A stretch of 64,000 nucleotides of DNA, from positions 1 through 64,000 of the forward strand of contig CALCJD010000018.1 of NCBI GenBank assembly GCA_937960895.1. Reading direction: 5' to 3'. This DNA is from an uncultured Spartobacteria bacterium. Lineage in GTDB: Bacteria > Verrucomicrobiota > Verrucomicrobiia > Chthoniobacterales > Terrimicrobiaceae. Within the stretch, counting starts at the first letter, position 1. Each line of letters starts with the position of its first letter. The notes beneath the pieces are model-generated. The model did no database searches, was not told the DNA's origin, and worked only from the letters and a program-made list of their open reading frames with translations. A program made the position numbers and the translations under genes. Shown here one piece after another: positions 42,838 through 51,205 of the stretch.

Positions 42838-44994
42838 TCATGTCAGCGTGAAACAAAATGTCGAACCTTGCTCCGGGACCGATTCCACCCAGATGCGACC
42901 GCCGTGGCGTTCGACGATGTTTTTGACGATGGCGAGTCCGGCTCCGGTTCCGTTTCCGAATTCGCCGGCGGCGTGGAGGCGGCGAAAGATTTGAAAGATG
43001 GCCTCCCGGTGTTTTTCGCGGATCCCGATGCCGTTATCCTGCACGCGATAGACGGGTCCGCGTTCGCTTTCGGTCCAGTCGATGAGGATCCGTTTTTCCG
43101 GGCGGAGGTTGTATCGTGCGGCGTTGGTGACCAGATTGCCGAAGACCTCCCGGACGAGCACGGCGTCGCAGATGGCGGCCGGCAGGGGGCGCGCCCGGAT
43201 CACCTCCACGCCTTCGAGAGCGGTGGCGTGGGATTCGAGCACGTCGTCCAGCAGGCGGTCGAGTTCCACCGTGGCGGGCAGGATTTCCATGCGTCCCACA
43301 TGGGCGAAATGGTTGAGCGTTTTGAGCAGTTCCTCGGAGCGTGTGGCCAGGGCGCCGATGGTTTGCAGTTTGCGGTGGGCTTCGTCGGGCAGGGTGGTTC
43401 CGTGGTCCTCGAGGAGGAACCTGGCGTAGTTGAGGATGCCGCGCAGGGGTTCCCTGAGGTCGTGGGAGGCGACGTGGGCGAAGGAGTTCAGATCGGAGTT
43501 TTTCTTCTCGAGCTCGGCGTTGAGGCTGATGAGACGTTCCGTGCGACGGAGCACGAGGGCGTTGATGGCATTGCGCAATTCCCGGGCGCCCTGCAATTCC
43601 GTCTCGTTCCAAGGGAGGGATTTTCCCCGGATGATCTGCTTCCAGGCGGCGAAGGATTTGCGCGGATGGAGTCCGTCGAGGTCCTTGGGTTTTTCGGGAT
43701 CGCCGGCCCAGGTGATGGTGGTGGGGGTTTCCGGCCGGAACCACAGGACGTAGTGCGGTTCGACGCGGGAGAGTTTGACGGCGAGGAGACCGCTGGCGAT
43801 CGCGGTCCAATCCCGGGCGGGGGGAAATTCCGTCCCCAGGGAATCCGTCACAAAAAGCGGATTCAGTTCGCAGGTGGTCAGCCATCCGGTCAACGCCCGC
43901 ACCTGCGCCTCCGAGGGCGTGTCGCCCAGCAAGGTGAGCCGTCCGGCGGCGAGGATGGCGGCGCCTCCGGCGTTCATGAAACGCAGGAGGTGGGGAGTGT
44001 ACTTGACGAGTGCGTCGATGAAATTCTGCTCCTGCGCGAGGAAGTCGAAAAACCGCGTCTGGACGCCGGCCGCCCCGGCATGTTCGGCCAGGCGCCGGGC
44101 CTGCAGCTTGGCCGAGATTTCGCGCGAGGCGAACTGGCCGAAGATTTCACAGGCCGCCCGCGTGGCGTGGGGAACGAAGAGGGGCGTCCGATGATGGCAG
44201 GCGATCAGTCCCCACAACTCCCCGTCGTGGGTGAGGGAAATCGACATGGAGGCCCGCACGTCCATGTTGCGCAGGTAGGCAAGGTGGAGCGGGGAGACGC
44301 TGCGCAGGGTGGAAAAACTGAGGTCGAGCGGCTGTCCGGTCAGCGGATTCACCCGAGGTTCGATCGGAACCGGGGTGTAGGCCGCATCGGGAATGAGCCG
44401 GATGCGGTTTTTGCGATAAAGGGCGCGCGCCTGTTCGGGAATGTCGGACGCGGGAAAATGGTGGCCGAGATAGGAAGTGACCGGGGCGGTGAGGCATTCC
44501 CCAACCACCTCGCCGTGCCAGTCGCGGTCGAAGCGATACACCATCACACGCTCAAACCCGGTGAAGCGGGCCACAAAGCGGGCGATGGCGCCGAAGAGGT
44601 CCGGCAGGTCGGCGGAGGCGGTCAGTTCGGCAAACCCCTCCTGAAGCGTTCGGGCGTGTCCGGAGAAGGAACGCGACCCGGCGGGCTCCAGTTCCACGAT
44701 CATCAGGTGATCCCGCCGGTGGACAATGACGTCGTAGGTGCGGCCCTGTCGTGTCAGGGAAAACGGGGTGTCCATCGCGCCGGCGAGGGCTTTCCGGATG
44801 GTGGCGTCGCCAAAAATCTGCTCCGGCGTTTTGTGCAGAAGGTCCTCCGGACCGGAGGCCAGCACTCCGGCGGCGTTGGCGCTCGCCTGATGGCAGAGAC
44901 CGTCGGATTCGCCAAAGGCGAGCAGGACCCCATGGGGCTGAATGGCGCCCGGGATGTGAATCGGCTCCCGGCTGCAGGTCTCCAGATCACTCAC
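42838..44994 (-). CDS. Bacteriophytochrome histidine kinase
   Basis: The 718-residue protein is a red/far-red light photoreceptor kinase with PAS-GAF-PHY-HisKA-HATPase order. The biliverdin-binding Cys is residue 7 in TCSREPIHIPGAIQPHG, a hallmark. The GAF domain has the DIP of PASDIPEQAR and the SPLHLAYLRNMDVRASMSISL segment, and the PHY tongue has LHPRKSF. HisKA carries SHDLREPLRGILNY with His511, and HATPase has DNGIGI and GTGAGLAIVK. The start GTG at 44994 overlaps the heme oxygenase stop in GTGA; longer frames upstream would duplicate the oxygenase. There is no receiver, so the kinase must use a separate partner, likely the protein at 41200. Confidence 0.95.
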   Translation of the reverse strand: MSDLETCSREPIHIPGAIQPHGVLLAFGESDGLCHQASANAAGVLASGPEDLLHKTPEQIFGDATIRKALAGAMDTPFSLTRQGRTYDVIVHRRDHLMIVELEPAGSRSFSGHARTLQEGFAELTASADLPDLFGAIARFVARFTGFERVMVYRFDRDWHGEVVGECLTAPVTSYLGHHFPASDIPEQARALYRKNRIRLIPDAAYTPVPIEPRVNPLTGQPLDLSFSTLRSVSPLHLAYLRNMDVRASMSISLTHDGELWGLIACHHRTPLFVPHATRAACEIFGQFASREISAKLQARRLAEHAGAAGVQTRFFDFLAQEQNFIDALVKYTPHLLRFMNAGGAAILAAGRLTLLGDTPSEAQVRALTGWLTTCELNPLFVTDSLGTEFPPARDWTAIASGLLAVKLSRVEPHYVLWFRPETPTTITWAGDPEKPKDLDGLHPRKSFAAWKQIIRGKSLPWNETELQGARELRNAINALVLRRTERLISLNAELEKKNSDLNSFAHVASHDLREPLRGILNYARFLLEDHGTTLPDEAHRKLQTIGALATRSEELLKTLNHFAHVGRMEILPATVELDRLLDDVLESHATALEGVEVIRARPLPAAICDAVLVREVFGNLVTNAARYNLRPEKRILIDWTESERGPVYRVQDNGIGIREKHREAIFQIFRRLHAAGEFGNGTGAGLAIVKNIVERHGGRIWVESVPEQGSTFCFTLT

Positions 44995-45575
44995 AGGGCG
45001 GCCTCCGCCCGCGATCCGATCCAGCGCGCCAGGCTGGAGAATGTTTCCTCCGCGGCGCGCACGGTGGCGTCGTGATGCGGATTCCGGCGTCCGAATTCCT
45101 CCAGCGCTTCGCAGAAGACCCGCCACTGGGTTCCCACCTTGTCCCCGTAACTGGCGAAAAACCGGCGGGCTTCGGGAGGGATGGGACTGCGGGCCAGCCA
45201 GGCGGAAATCTGCCGTCCTCCCAGCGTGGCGCCCTCCAGAACGTAGGCGCAGCCGAAGGCCTCGGCGGCATTGCGCGGAGAAGGGCCGTCCTCGCAGAGG
45301 GGCAGGGCCACAATGTCGCCCGGGTCCGTTCCCAACGCCGCCAGGTCCTGCGAAAGCCAGGCCGTTTTGCGGCGGGCGACGGGATCGTACCCCCAGTCCG
45401 CCAATCCTGACAACCGCTCCAGACGGAGCTCCAGCGGGGCATAAAAGCCGAGAAATTTTTCCAGGAGTTCGCGGTAGGCGGCCACATCCCGGATTCGCTC
45501 CTCCATGGCCAGTTGTTCCTCCAACTGCCGGTGGGCGCGACGGGACCGTTCACGGAGCAGGGAAAGCAGGGACAT
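44991..45575 (-). CDS. Heme oxygenase (biliverdin-producing, BphO-like)
   Basis: The 194-residue protein opens heme to biliverdin, the chromophore of the phytochrome downstream. The proximal-heme His is expected at residue 15 in RRAHRQLEEQL, as in bacterial BphO/HemO. The region GCAYVLEGATLGGR, the distal-helix Gly-rich segment, also matches. GDKVGTQWRVFCEALEE is the conserved end piece. Its TGA overlaps the GTG of bphP, so the two are translationally coupled, which is the usual bphO-bphP arrangement. Confidence 0.93.
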   Translation of the reverse strand: MSLLSLLRERSRRAHRQLEEQLAMEERIRDVAAYRELLEKFLGFYAPLELRLERLSGLADWGYDPVARRKTAWLSQDLAALGTDPGDIVALPLCEDGPSPRNAAEAFGCAYVLEGATLGGRQISAWLARSPIPPEARRFFASYGDKVGTQWRVFCEALEEFGRRNPHHDATVRAAEETFSSLARWIGSRAEAAL

Positions 45576-45730
45576 GACCCCAACCTACCGGCCTCGTACG
45601 GGCATTCCAGCGGGAATGCCGATCGTGCATCAGGTTTGACTCTGACCTCCGCATCGGGGCGGCGCGTGGAAGGGCCCCGGGGAGGGAGCCGGGGGGCGGG
45701 AACGGTCCGGGTCGTGGAAAAACAACCCGA

Positions 45731-45751
45731 AAGCGCAACAATTTTGCGCTT
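45731..45751 (+). promoter_or_regulatory. Inverted repeat in the bphO/nuoB intergenic region
   Basis: AAGCGCAA and TTGCGCTT are a perfect 8-base inverted repeat with a 5-base spacer, overlapping the -35 region of the putative nuoB promoter. It looks like an operator, but could instead be a hairpin. It lies in the divergent region between the phytochrome operon and nuoB. Confidence 0.4.
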
Positions 45752-45777
45752 GCCGGTTCCTCAAAGGAAAATAGGTT
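45750..45777 (+). promoter_or_regulatory. Putative nuoB promoter, TTGCCG-N16-TAGGTT
   Basis: The -10 box ends six bases before the ATG. The same TAGGTT six bases before a start codon occurs on the minus strand before the heme oxygenase ATG. Confidence 0.4.
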
Positions 45778-45783
45778 GCCAGC

Positions 45784-46305
45784 ATGAGTTTAACCAACCC
45801 AGTCGCCTACGACTCGAAGGTCGAGGGGAATGTCATTTTCACACGGGTCGACGCCGCCATTAACTGGATGCGTGGCAACTCCTTGTGGCCGATGCCCATG
45901 GGATTGGCCTGCTGCGCCATCGAATTGATGGCCGCCTCTTCATCGCGTTTCGACATTTCGCGATTCGGCGCCGAGGTCATGCGCTTTTCTCCACGCCAGA
46001 GCGACGTCATGATCGTTGCCGGCACCGTCACCTACAAGATGGCGTATGCCGTCAAACGCATCTGGGATCAGATGCCGGAACCCAAATGGTGCATCGCCAT
46101 GGGCGCCTGCGCCTCCAGTGGGGGCATGTACCGCAGCTACGCCGTCCTTCAGGGGATCGACAATCTGATTCCCGTGGATGTCTACATTTCCGGCTGTCCG
46201 CCGCGCCCGGAAGCCCTGCTCGACGGCCTCATGCGCCTTCAGCACAAGATCATGGGCGAGCACGCCCTTGCCGACCAGAAAAAGGCCCTTGCCGAGACCC
46301 TATGA
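45784..46305 (+). CDS. nuoB: NADH-quinone oxidoreductase subunit B
   Basis: NuoB binds the N2 [4Fe-4S] cluster next to the quinone site of complex I. The 173-residue protein has the four ligands Cys43, Cys44 (ACCAIE), Cys109 (GACASSGG) and Cys138 (SGCPPRPEALLDGL). It matches the family along its length. Its stop is joined to the nuoC ATG in ATGA. nuoA, normally upstream, is absent and the preceding gene is divergent heme oxygenase. Confidence 0.96.
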   Translation: MSLTNPVAYDSKVEGNVIFTRVDAAINWMRGNSLWPMPMGLACCAIELMAASSSRFDISRFGAEVMRFSPRQSDVMIVAGTVTYKMAYAVKRIWDQMPEPKWCIAMGACASSGGMYRSYAVLQGIDNLIPVDVYISGCPPRPEALLDGLMRLQHKIMGEHALADQKKALAETL

Positions 46306-46907
46306 GCGACCCTGTCAGCCGCCTGAAAGAAAAGTTTCCCAACGACATCCTCTCGACCGTCGAGTTCCGCGGGGAGACCACGCTGTCCGTCAAACTGGAG
46401 AGCCTCGTGGAAATCTGTCGTTTCTGCCGCGACGAACTGGGCTTCGACTATCTTGTCGACATCTCGAGCATCGACCACTTCGGGAGCTATCCGCGCTTCG
46501 AGATGGTGTATGAGCTCTGCGTCCTGTCCGCCGGGCGGCACCTCCGTCTCAAGGCGCTCCTGCCCGACGATGTCAATCCCGTCGCTCCGTCCGTCGTGTC
46601 GCTCTGGCCGACCGCCGACTGGCACGAACGGGAGGTTTACGACATGATGGGAATCCGTTTCGACGGGCATCCCGACCTGCGCCGGATTCTCATGTGGGAG
46701 GGATATCCGTATCACCCCCTGCGCAAGGACTTTCCCCTAGCGGGCAAGCCGAGCGAGGTGCCCAATGTGGCCTTCAGCGAGCCGGCCCCGCTGGCCGGCG
46801 GTCCGTTTGTCACGGTGCCGACCGACGGCACCACCCAGGTGCGCGAGCCGAGGGCCCGCCGCGCCGGGGATCTGCCGCCCCGGGAAAAATTTCTCACGGA
46901 ACCTTGA
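46302..46907 (+). CDS. nuoC: NADH-quinone oxidoreductase subunit C
   Basis: NuoC is the 30-kDa subunit of the hydrophilic arm of complex I. The 201-residue protein has the family signature WHEREVYDMMGIRFDGHPDLRRILM, then WEGYPYHPLRKDFPL. A RAGDLPPREKFLTEP tail ends the protein. It is not fused to NuoD as in E. coli. Instead of nuoD the next gene is a ribonuclease D, its TTG start overlapping the nuoC stop in TTGA. The complex I operon is thus split in this genome. Confidence 0.95.
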   Translation: MSDPVSRLKEKFPNDILSTVEFRGETTLSVKLESLVEICRFCRDELGFDYLVDISSIDHFGSYPRFEMVYELCVLSAGRHLRLKALLPDDVNPVAPSVVSLWPTADWHEREVYDMMGIRFDGHPDLRRILMWEGYPYHPLRKDFPLAGKPSEVPNVAFSEPAPLAGGPFVTVPTDGTTQVREPRARRAGDLPPREKFLTEP

Positions 46908-47977
46908 TTGCCGACGCCCAGGGTCTCGAGCAGCTCATCGAGCAACTGGCCCCGTTTCCGCAGATTGCCGTCGATACGGAAGCCGACAGCCTGCACAGCT
47001 ACTTTGAGAAGCTGTGTCTGGTGCAGATCAGCACGCCGGAGGGGGATTATCTCGTCGATCCGCTCGCCGGATTTTCGCTGCAGCCTCTCTACGACGCGCT
47101 GGCCGGCAAGCGGCTGGTTTTTCACGGGGCCGACTACGATCTGCGGTTGTTGCACCGGGGCGGGAATTTTGCCGCGACCGATTTGTTTGACACCATGATC
47201 GCCGCACGCCTCTGCGGCTATCAGGAGCTCGGCCTGGCCGCGCTCGTGGCGAAACATTTCAACGTCAAGCTCTCCAAGGCCTCCCAAAAGGCCAACTGGG
47301 GCCTGCGTCCGCTTTCGAAGCAGATGATCGACTACGCGATGAGCGACACGAAATATCTGCTTCCGCTCGCCGCCATCATCGAAGCCGAACTGCACCGGCT
47401 GGGCCGCTGGGAATGGTTTGTCGAATCCCGCGACCGCATGCTGGCCTCGGCGCGCGAGCCGCGCGAACGCGATGAGAGCAAGGCATGGCGCATTCCCGGC
47501 AGCGCCGCCCTGAGTCCGCGCGCCCAGTCCGTGCTGCGCGTACTCTGGTATTGGCGCGACGGCGAGGCCCGCGCGTGGGACCGTCCGCCGTTCCACGTGA
47601 TGAGCAACGAGGACCTCGTGCGGATCTCGGAAAAAGCCGTCCGCGGCGAGGCCTATTCGACGCCGCGCATGAGCGGGCGCCGTCGGAAGAGTTTTGAAGT
47701 CGTCCTGGCGCTGGCCCTCCACATTCCGGAGAGCGAATGGCCGGTGCAGCCGAAGACGCGCCGCCGCCGTCCCTCCCGCGAGGAGACCGAGCGCTTTGAG
47801 CATTTGAAGGCCGTGCGCGACAAGGTGGCGGCGGAGCTGGCCTTGGACCCCTCCATCATTGCGCCGCGCAGCGCGCTGGAGGCCGCCTCGGTGGATCCGT
47901 CCACTTCGGCCCTGATGAACTGGCAGCGAAAACTGCTCGGACTTCCCGTCGGGGAGAAAAAAGCCCATGCCGCCTGA
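46904..47977 (+). CDS. rnd: Ribonuclease D
   Basis: Rnd trims tRNA and other RNA 3' ends. The 357-residue protein has a DEDD exonuclease domain: AVDTEADSL (Asp24, Glu26), HGADYDLRLL, LFDTMIAARLCGYQE and DYAMSDTKYLLPL. An HRDC-like region follows at about 200-290 (SPRAQSVLRVLWYWRD and SNEDLVRISEKA). The start is TTG 46904, joined to the nuoC stop. The end overlaps the start of nadC by eleven bases. It is a normal bacterial length for the family. Confidence 0.9.
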   Translation: MIADAQGLEQLIEQLAPFPQIAVDTEADSLHSYFEKLCLVQISTPEGDYLVDPLAGFSLQPLYDALAGKRLVFHGADYDLRLLHRGGNFAATDLFDTMIAARLCGYQELGLAALVAKHFNVKLSKASQKANWGLRPLSKQMIDYAMSDTKYLLPLAAIIEAELHRLGRWEWFVESRDRMLASAREPRERDESKAWRIPGSAALSPRAQSVLRVLWYWRDGEARAWDRPPFHVMSNEDLVRISEKAVRGEAYSTPRMSGRRRKSFEVVLALALHIPESEWPVQPKTRRRRPSREETERFEHLKAVRDKVAAELALDPSIIAPRSALEAASVDPSTSALMNWQRKLLGLPVGEKKAHAA

Positions 47978-48803
47978 TCTGATCGCCCTGGCCCTCGCCG
48001 AGGACATCGGCGCCGGGGATGTGACTTCGGAATATTTCACCGGTCCCGACCGTCGTGCCGTGGCCCGCATCGTGGCGCGCCAGCCCTGTGTGCTGGCCGG
48101 CGGCGGTGCCGCGGAGGAGGTGTTTCGCCGGGTGGACGGTTCCCTGGAAATCCGGCGTGACCGCCAGGATGGCGACCGCCTCGAGACGGGGGAGGTGGCC
48201 ATGACCATCTCCGGCCGGGCGGCTTCTCTGCTGACCGCGGAGCGCACGGCGCTGAATTTTTTGCAGCGGCTGTCCGGAGTGGCCACATTGACCCGGCAAT
48301 ACGTGGACGCGATCCGCGGCACGTCGGCCCGGATTCTGGACACCCGCAAGACCACGCCCGGATGGCGTCTTCTGGAGAAGGCGGCCGTCGTCGCCGGGGG
48401 CGGGGAAAACCATCGCTTCGGCCTCTACGACATGGCCATGGTGAAGGACAATCACCTGGCCGCGGGAACCCGCCTCGATGACCTGCAGGCGTCGATCCGG
48501 AAACTGCGCAAGGAGCGTCCGGAAATCCGCATCGAGCTGGAGGCCGACACCCTCGACCAGGTGCGGGATTTTCTCACGCTCGAAGGCGTGGATGTCATCC
48601 TCCTCGACAACATGCCGCCACCCGTGCTGCGGGAGGCGGTGGCCCTGCGCAAATCCGGCGTGCTTTTCGAAGCCAGTGGTGGGGTCACCCTCGAAACCAT
48701 CCGAGCCATCGCCGAAACCGGGGTGGATTTCATTTCGGTCGGGGCGCTGACTCATTCCGCGAAGGCGGTGGACCTCTCGATGGAGCTCACCGAGGCGGTC
48801 TGA
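47967..48803 (+). CDS. nadC: Nicotinate-nucleotide pyrophosphorylase (quinolinate phosphoribosyltransferase)
   Basis: NadC makes nicotinate mononucleotide from quinolinate and PRPP. The 278-residue protein has ALAEDIGAGDVTSEYF near the N terminus, LNFLQRLSGVATLTRQYVD, the KTTPGWRLLEKAAVVAGGGENHR binding segment, and ALTHSAKAVDLSMEL at the end. It starts at ATG 47967, inside the end of rnd, so translation is coupled. Together with nadE at 25789 it covers part of NAD synthesis. nadA and nadB are not in the window. Confidence 0.95.
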   Translation: MPPDLIALALAEDIGAGDVTSEYFTGPDRRAVARIVARQPCVLAGGGAAEEVFRRVDGSLEIRRDRQDGDRLETGEVAMTISGRAASLLTAERTALNFLQRLSGVATLTRQYVDAIRGTSARILDTRKTTPGWRLLEKAAVVAGGGENHRFGLYDMAMVKDNHLAAGTRLDDLQASIRKLRKERPEIRIELEADTLDQVRDFLTLEGVDVILLDNMPPPVLREAVALRKSGVLFEASGGVTLETIRAIAETGVDFISVGALTHSAKAVDLSMELTEAV

Positions 48804-48866
48804 AACCGGCCGCACCCCTTCGGCGGACGGCGGCGGGATTTTTGATCCGGCGGACGGTTCTCCCCC

Positions 48867-48894
48867 TTTGCAAAACATGGGTTTGTGCTAATCT
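48867..48894 (+). promoter_or_regulatory. Putative promoter of the C-terminal processing protease
   Basis: TTTGCA and TAATCT are 16 bases apart. The -10 box ends five bases before the ATG at 48900, so this mRNA would have no leader and the GTG at 48885 would lie upstream of the start site. Confidence 0.35.
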
Positions 48895-48899
48895 GGCCC

Positions 48900-50165
48900 A
48901 TGCTCAAACCGCTCTCCGCCGCGTTGCTGATCCTGGTTGCGGGTTCCTCCGTGTGCGCCCAGGAAGATTCGGGTCGGATTGATCCGGATTCGCCGTATGA
49001 CAACGCGCAGGTGCTGGCCCGCGCGATGCAGCTCATCCGGCAGGACTACGTGGACGACAAAAAGATCACCTACCGGGATCTGACCTACAGCGCGTTGCGC
49101 GGCATGCTGTCCAGCCTGGATCCGCACAGCCTGTTCCTCGAGCCGTCGGATTTCAAGGACATGCAGGAGGACACCCGCAGTGAGTTTGGCGGACTCGGCG
49201 TGGTGGTCACCATGGAGGACGGGGTGCTCACCGTGGTGAATCCCATGGAGGACACGCCGGGCGCGGAGGCGGGACTGAAACCCGGGGACCGCATTCTTCG
49301 GATCAACGGCCACTCCACGGAAAACCTCACCATCTCCCAGGCCATCGACAAACTGCGCGGTGAGGTGGGGGAAAAGGTGACCCTGACCATCCAGCGGCCT
49401 TCAACCAAGGAAATCAAGGACTACACCCTCACCCGTGTGACCATCAAGGTGCGCAGCGTGAAGGACGCCCAGATCCTGCCGGATGAGAGCGGACGGAAGA
49501 TCGGCTACGTCCGGATCACGCAGTTCAACGAACCCACCGCCGGCGAACTGGCCAAGGAGCTCGACAAGCTGGAAAAGGAGGGCATGGAGGCGCTCATTTT
49601 GGATCTGCGCTACAATCCGGGCGGACTTCTGAGCAGCGCGGTGGATGTGTGCGGGCTTTTTGTTCCGCACGGCACCAAGGTGGTTTCCACGGAGGGACGC
49701 ACGCCCGGCCGCGAATACCGCACCACGGCGCGTTTCAAAACACGCACCTATCCGCTGGTGATCCTCACCAACTTCGCCAGCGCCAGCGGCTCCGAGGTCG
49801 TGGCCGGCGCCCTCAAGGATCTTCACCGCGCGGTCATTGTCGGGGAAACCACCTTCGGCAAGGGATCGGTGCAAAGCGTCATCTCGCTGCCCGACGGCTC
49901 GGCCCTGCGCCTGACCACCCAGAAATACTACACGCCGAGCAAGCAGGTCATTCACGAGGTCGGCGTGACGCCGAACGTGCGCGCCACGCTTTCGCAGCAG
50001 CAGGAATACGCCCTACTGGAATCGAGGCGCAGCCACCAGGCCCGGAAACTTTCCGTCGAAAACGATCCCCAGCTCGGCCGGGCCATTGACATCCTGCGGG
50101 GCACGTTGATCTACACGGAGCGGCGGCAGCCTCCCAAGGCCAAGCCTGCCGGCCGGAGGTCTTGA
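48900..50165 (+). CDS. S41 family C-terminal processing peptidase
   Basis: The 421-residue protease cuts proteins near their C termini in the periplasm. A signal peptide ends near residue 20 (SVCA-Q). A PDZ domain occupies about 95-180 (EFGGLGVVV, then DRILRINGHS). The catalytic Ser296 is in ASASGSEV and the Lys321 in TTFGKGSVQ, exactly 25 residues apart as in CtpA/Tsp. ILDLRYNPGGLL is another family motif. The start is the ATG at 48900 rather than an upstream GTG. The stop overlaps the TTG start of tsaD. Confidence 0.93.
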   Translation: MLKPLSAALLILVAGSSVCAQEDSGRIDPDSPYDNAQVLARAMQLIRQDYVDDKKITYRDLTYSALRGMLSSLDPHSLFLEPSDFKDMQEDTRSEFGGLGVVVTMEDGVLTVVNPMEDTPGAEAGLKPGDRILRINGHSTENLTISQAIDKLRGEVGEKVTLTIQRPSTKEIKDYTLTRVTIKVRSVKDAQILPDESGRKIGYVRITQFNEPTAGELAKELDKLEKEGMEALILDLRYNPGGLLSSAVDVCGLFVPHGTKVVSTEGRTPGREYRTTARFKTRTYPLVILTNFASASGSEVVAGALKDLHRAVIVGETTFGKGSVQSVISLPDGSALRLTTQKYYTPSKQVIHEVGVTPNVRATLSQQQEYALLESRRSHQARKLSVENDPQLGRAIDILRGTLIYTERRQPPKAKPAGRRS

Positions 50166-51172
50166 CCACCGTTCTCGCCGTCGAGACGTCCTGTGACGAA
50201 ACGGCGGTGGCCATTTTGAGAGGCTTTGGGGACGTGCGGGCCCACCGGGTGGCTTCGCAGGCGGATCTTCATGCGCAATACGGGGGGGTCGTTCCCGAGG
50301 TGGCCTCGCGGAATCATCTCGTGCTGCTGCCCGGACTGGTGCAGGGATGCCTGGAGGACGCGGGGATTTCCCTCGACCGGATCGACGCCTTTGCCGCGAC
50401 CACCGGTCCGGGGCTGGCGGCCGCGCTGCTCGTCGGAGCGGCCGCCGCCAAGGGGCTGGCCTTGGGAACGGGAAAAAAGTTTCTCGCGGTCAATCACCTC
50501 GAAGGGCACCTGCTTTCCCCGTTTTTTGGGGAACCGGAGATTCCTCCGCACGTGGCGCTCATCGTCAGCGGCGGCCACACCCTGCTTTTTGACGTGCAGG
50601 GCCACCGCCGCTACCGGCTGCTCGGACGCACCCGGGACGACGCCGCGGGCGAGGCGTTCGACAAGGTCGCCAAGCTGCTGGGGCTTCCGTATCCGGGCGG
50701 CGTGGAAATCGACCGCCTGGCCCGGCAGGGAAATCCGAAACGCTATGACTTTCCCCGCAGCATGCGGGATTCCGGGGATCTGAATTTCAGTTTCAGCGGA
50801 CTCAAAACCTCGGTGCGTTATTTCCTCGAGCGGGGCTTCGATCCGGCGGACCTTCCGGACATCTGTGCCAGTTTCCAGGAGGCGGTTGTGGATGTTCTGG
50901 TGGAAAAGCTGGTTGCCGCCGCCTCCCTCTGCGGACGCCGCCTCGTTTCGGTGAGCGGGGGGGTGAGTGCCAATGCCCGCCTGGTGGAGCGCCTCGAGGC
51001 GCGCTGTCGGAAGGAAGGTCTCACGCTGCGCCTGGCCTCCCGGGCCCTGCGCACCGACAATGCCCTCATGATTGCCTACGCCGCGGCCCATCGGGCCGGA
51101 ACGCCCTCGCCGATGGACACCGACATCCATCCGAATTTCGATGCCGAAGCCCTCGTGGCGGGGAAAGATTGA
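50162..51172 (+). CDS. tsaD: tRNA N6-adenosine threonylcarbamoyltransferase
   Basis: TsaD transfers the threonylcarbamoyl group to A37 of ANN-reading tRNAs. The 336-residue protein has VLAVETSCDETAVAI at 4-18, metal-binding His112 and His116 in VNHLEGHLLSP, and GGVEIDRLARQG and SFSGLKTSV segments of the family. The start is TTG 50162, coupled to the protease stop in TTGA. A promoter for the downstream GGDEF-EAL gene overlaps its 3' end. tsaB, tsaE and tsaC are not here. Confidence 0.95.
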   Translation: MTTVLAVETSCDETAVAILRGFGDVRAHRVASQADLHAQYGGVVPEVASRNHLVLLPGLVQGCLEDAGISLDRIDAFAATTGPGLAAALLVGAAAAKGLALGTGKKFLAVNHLEGHLLSPFFGEPEIPPHVALIVSGGHTLLFDVQGHRRYRLLGRTRDDAAGEAFDKVAKLLGLPYPGGVEIDRLARQGNPKRYDFPRSMRDSGDLNFSFSGLKTSVRYFLERGFDPADLPDICASFQEAVVDVLVEKLVAAASLCGRRLVSVSGGVSANARLVERLEARCRKEGLTLRLASRALRTDNALMIAYAAAHRAGTPSPMDTDIHPNFDAEALVAGKD

Positions 51173-51197
51173 TCTGCGCGGGGCGGTTTGCGATACT
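51169..51197 (+). promoter_or_regulatory. Putative promoter, TTGATC-N17-GATACT
   Basis: The promoter overlaps the tsaD stop codon. The -10 box ends eight bases before the ATG of a short leader ORF. Confidence 0.5.
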
Positions 51198-51205
51198 GGC
51201 GGGAC

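Noticed and set aside
41236..45075. A very long plus-strand open frame of more than 1200 codons
   Set aside because: It runs antisense to the phytochrome and receiver-kinase genes, has low-complexity Gly/Val/Glu-rich content and no domain motif; it is a by-product of high GC on the opposite strand.
44995..45126. Upstream extension of the phytochrome reading frame
   Set aside because: It overlaps the heme oxygenase gene; the GTG at 44994 gives the correct Cys7 position and a GTGA overlap.
44987..45583. A second minus-strand frame over the heme oxygenase region
   Set aside because: It is an out-of-frame shadow rich in Trp and Pro; the frame at 44991-45575 has the heme-binding His and family motifs.
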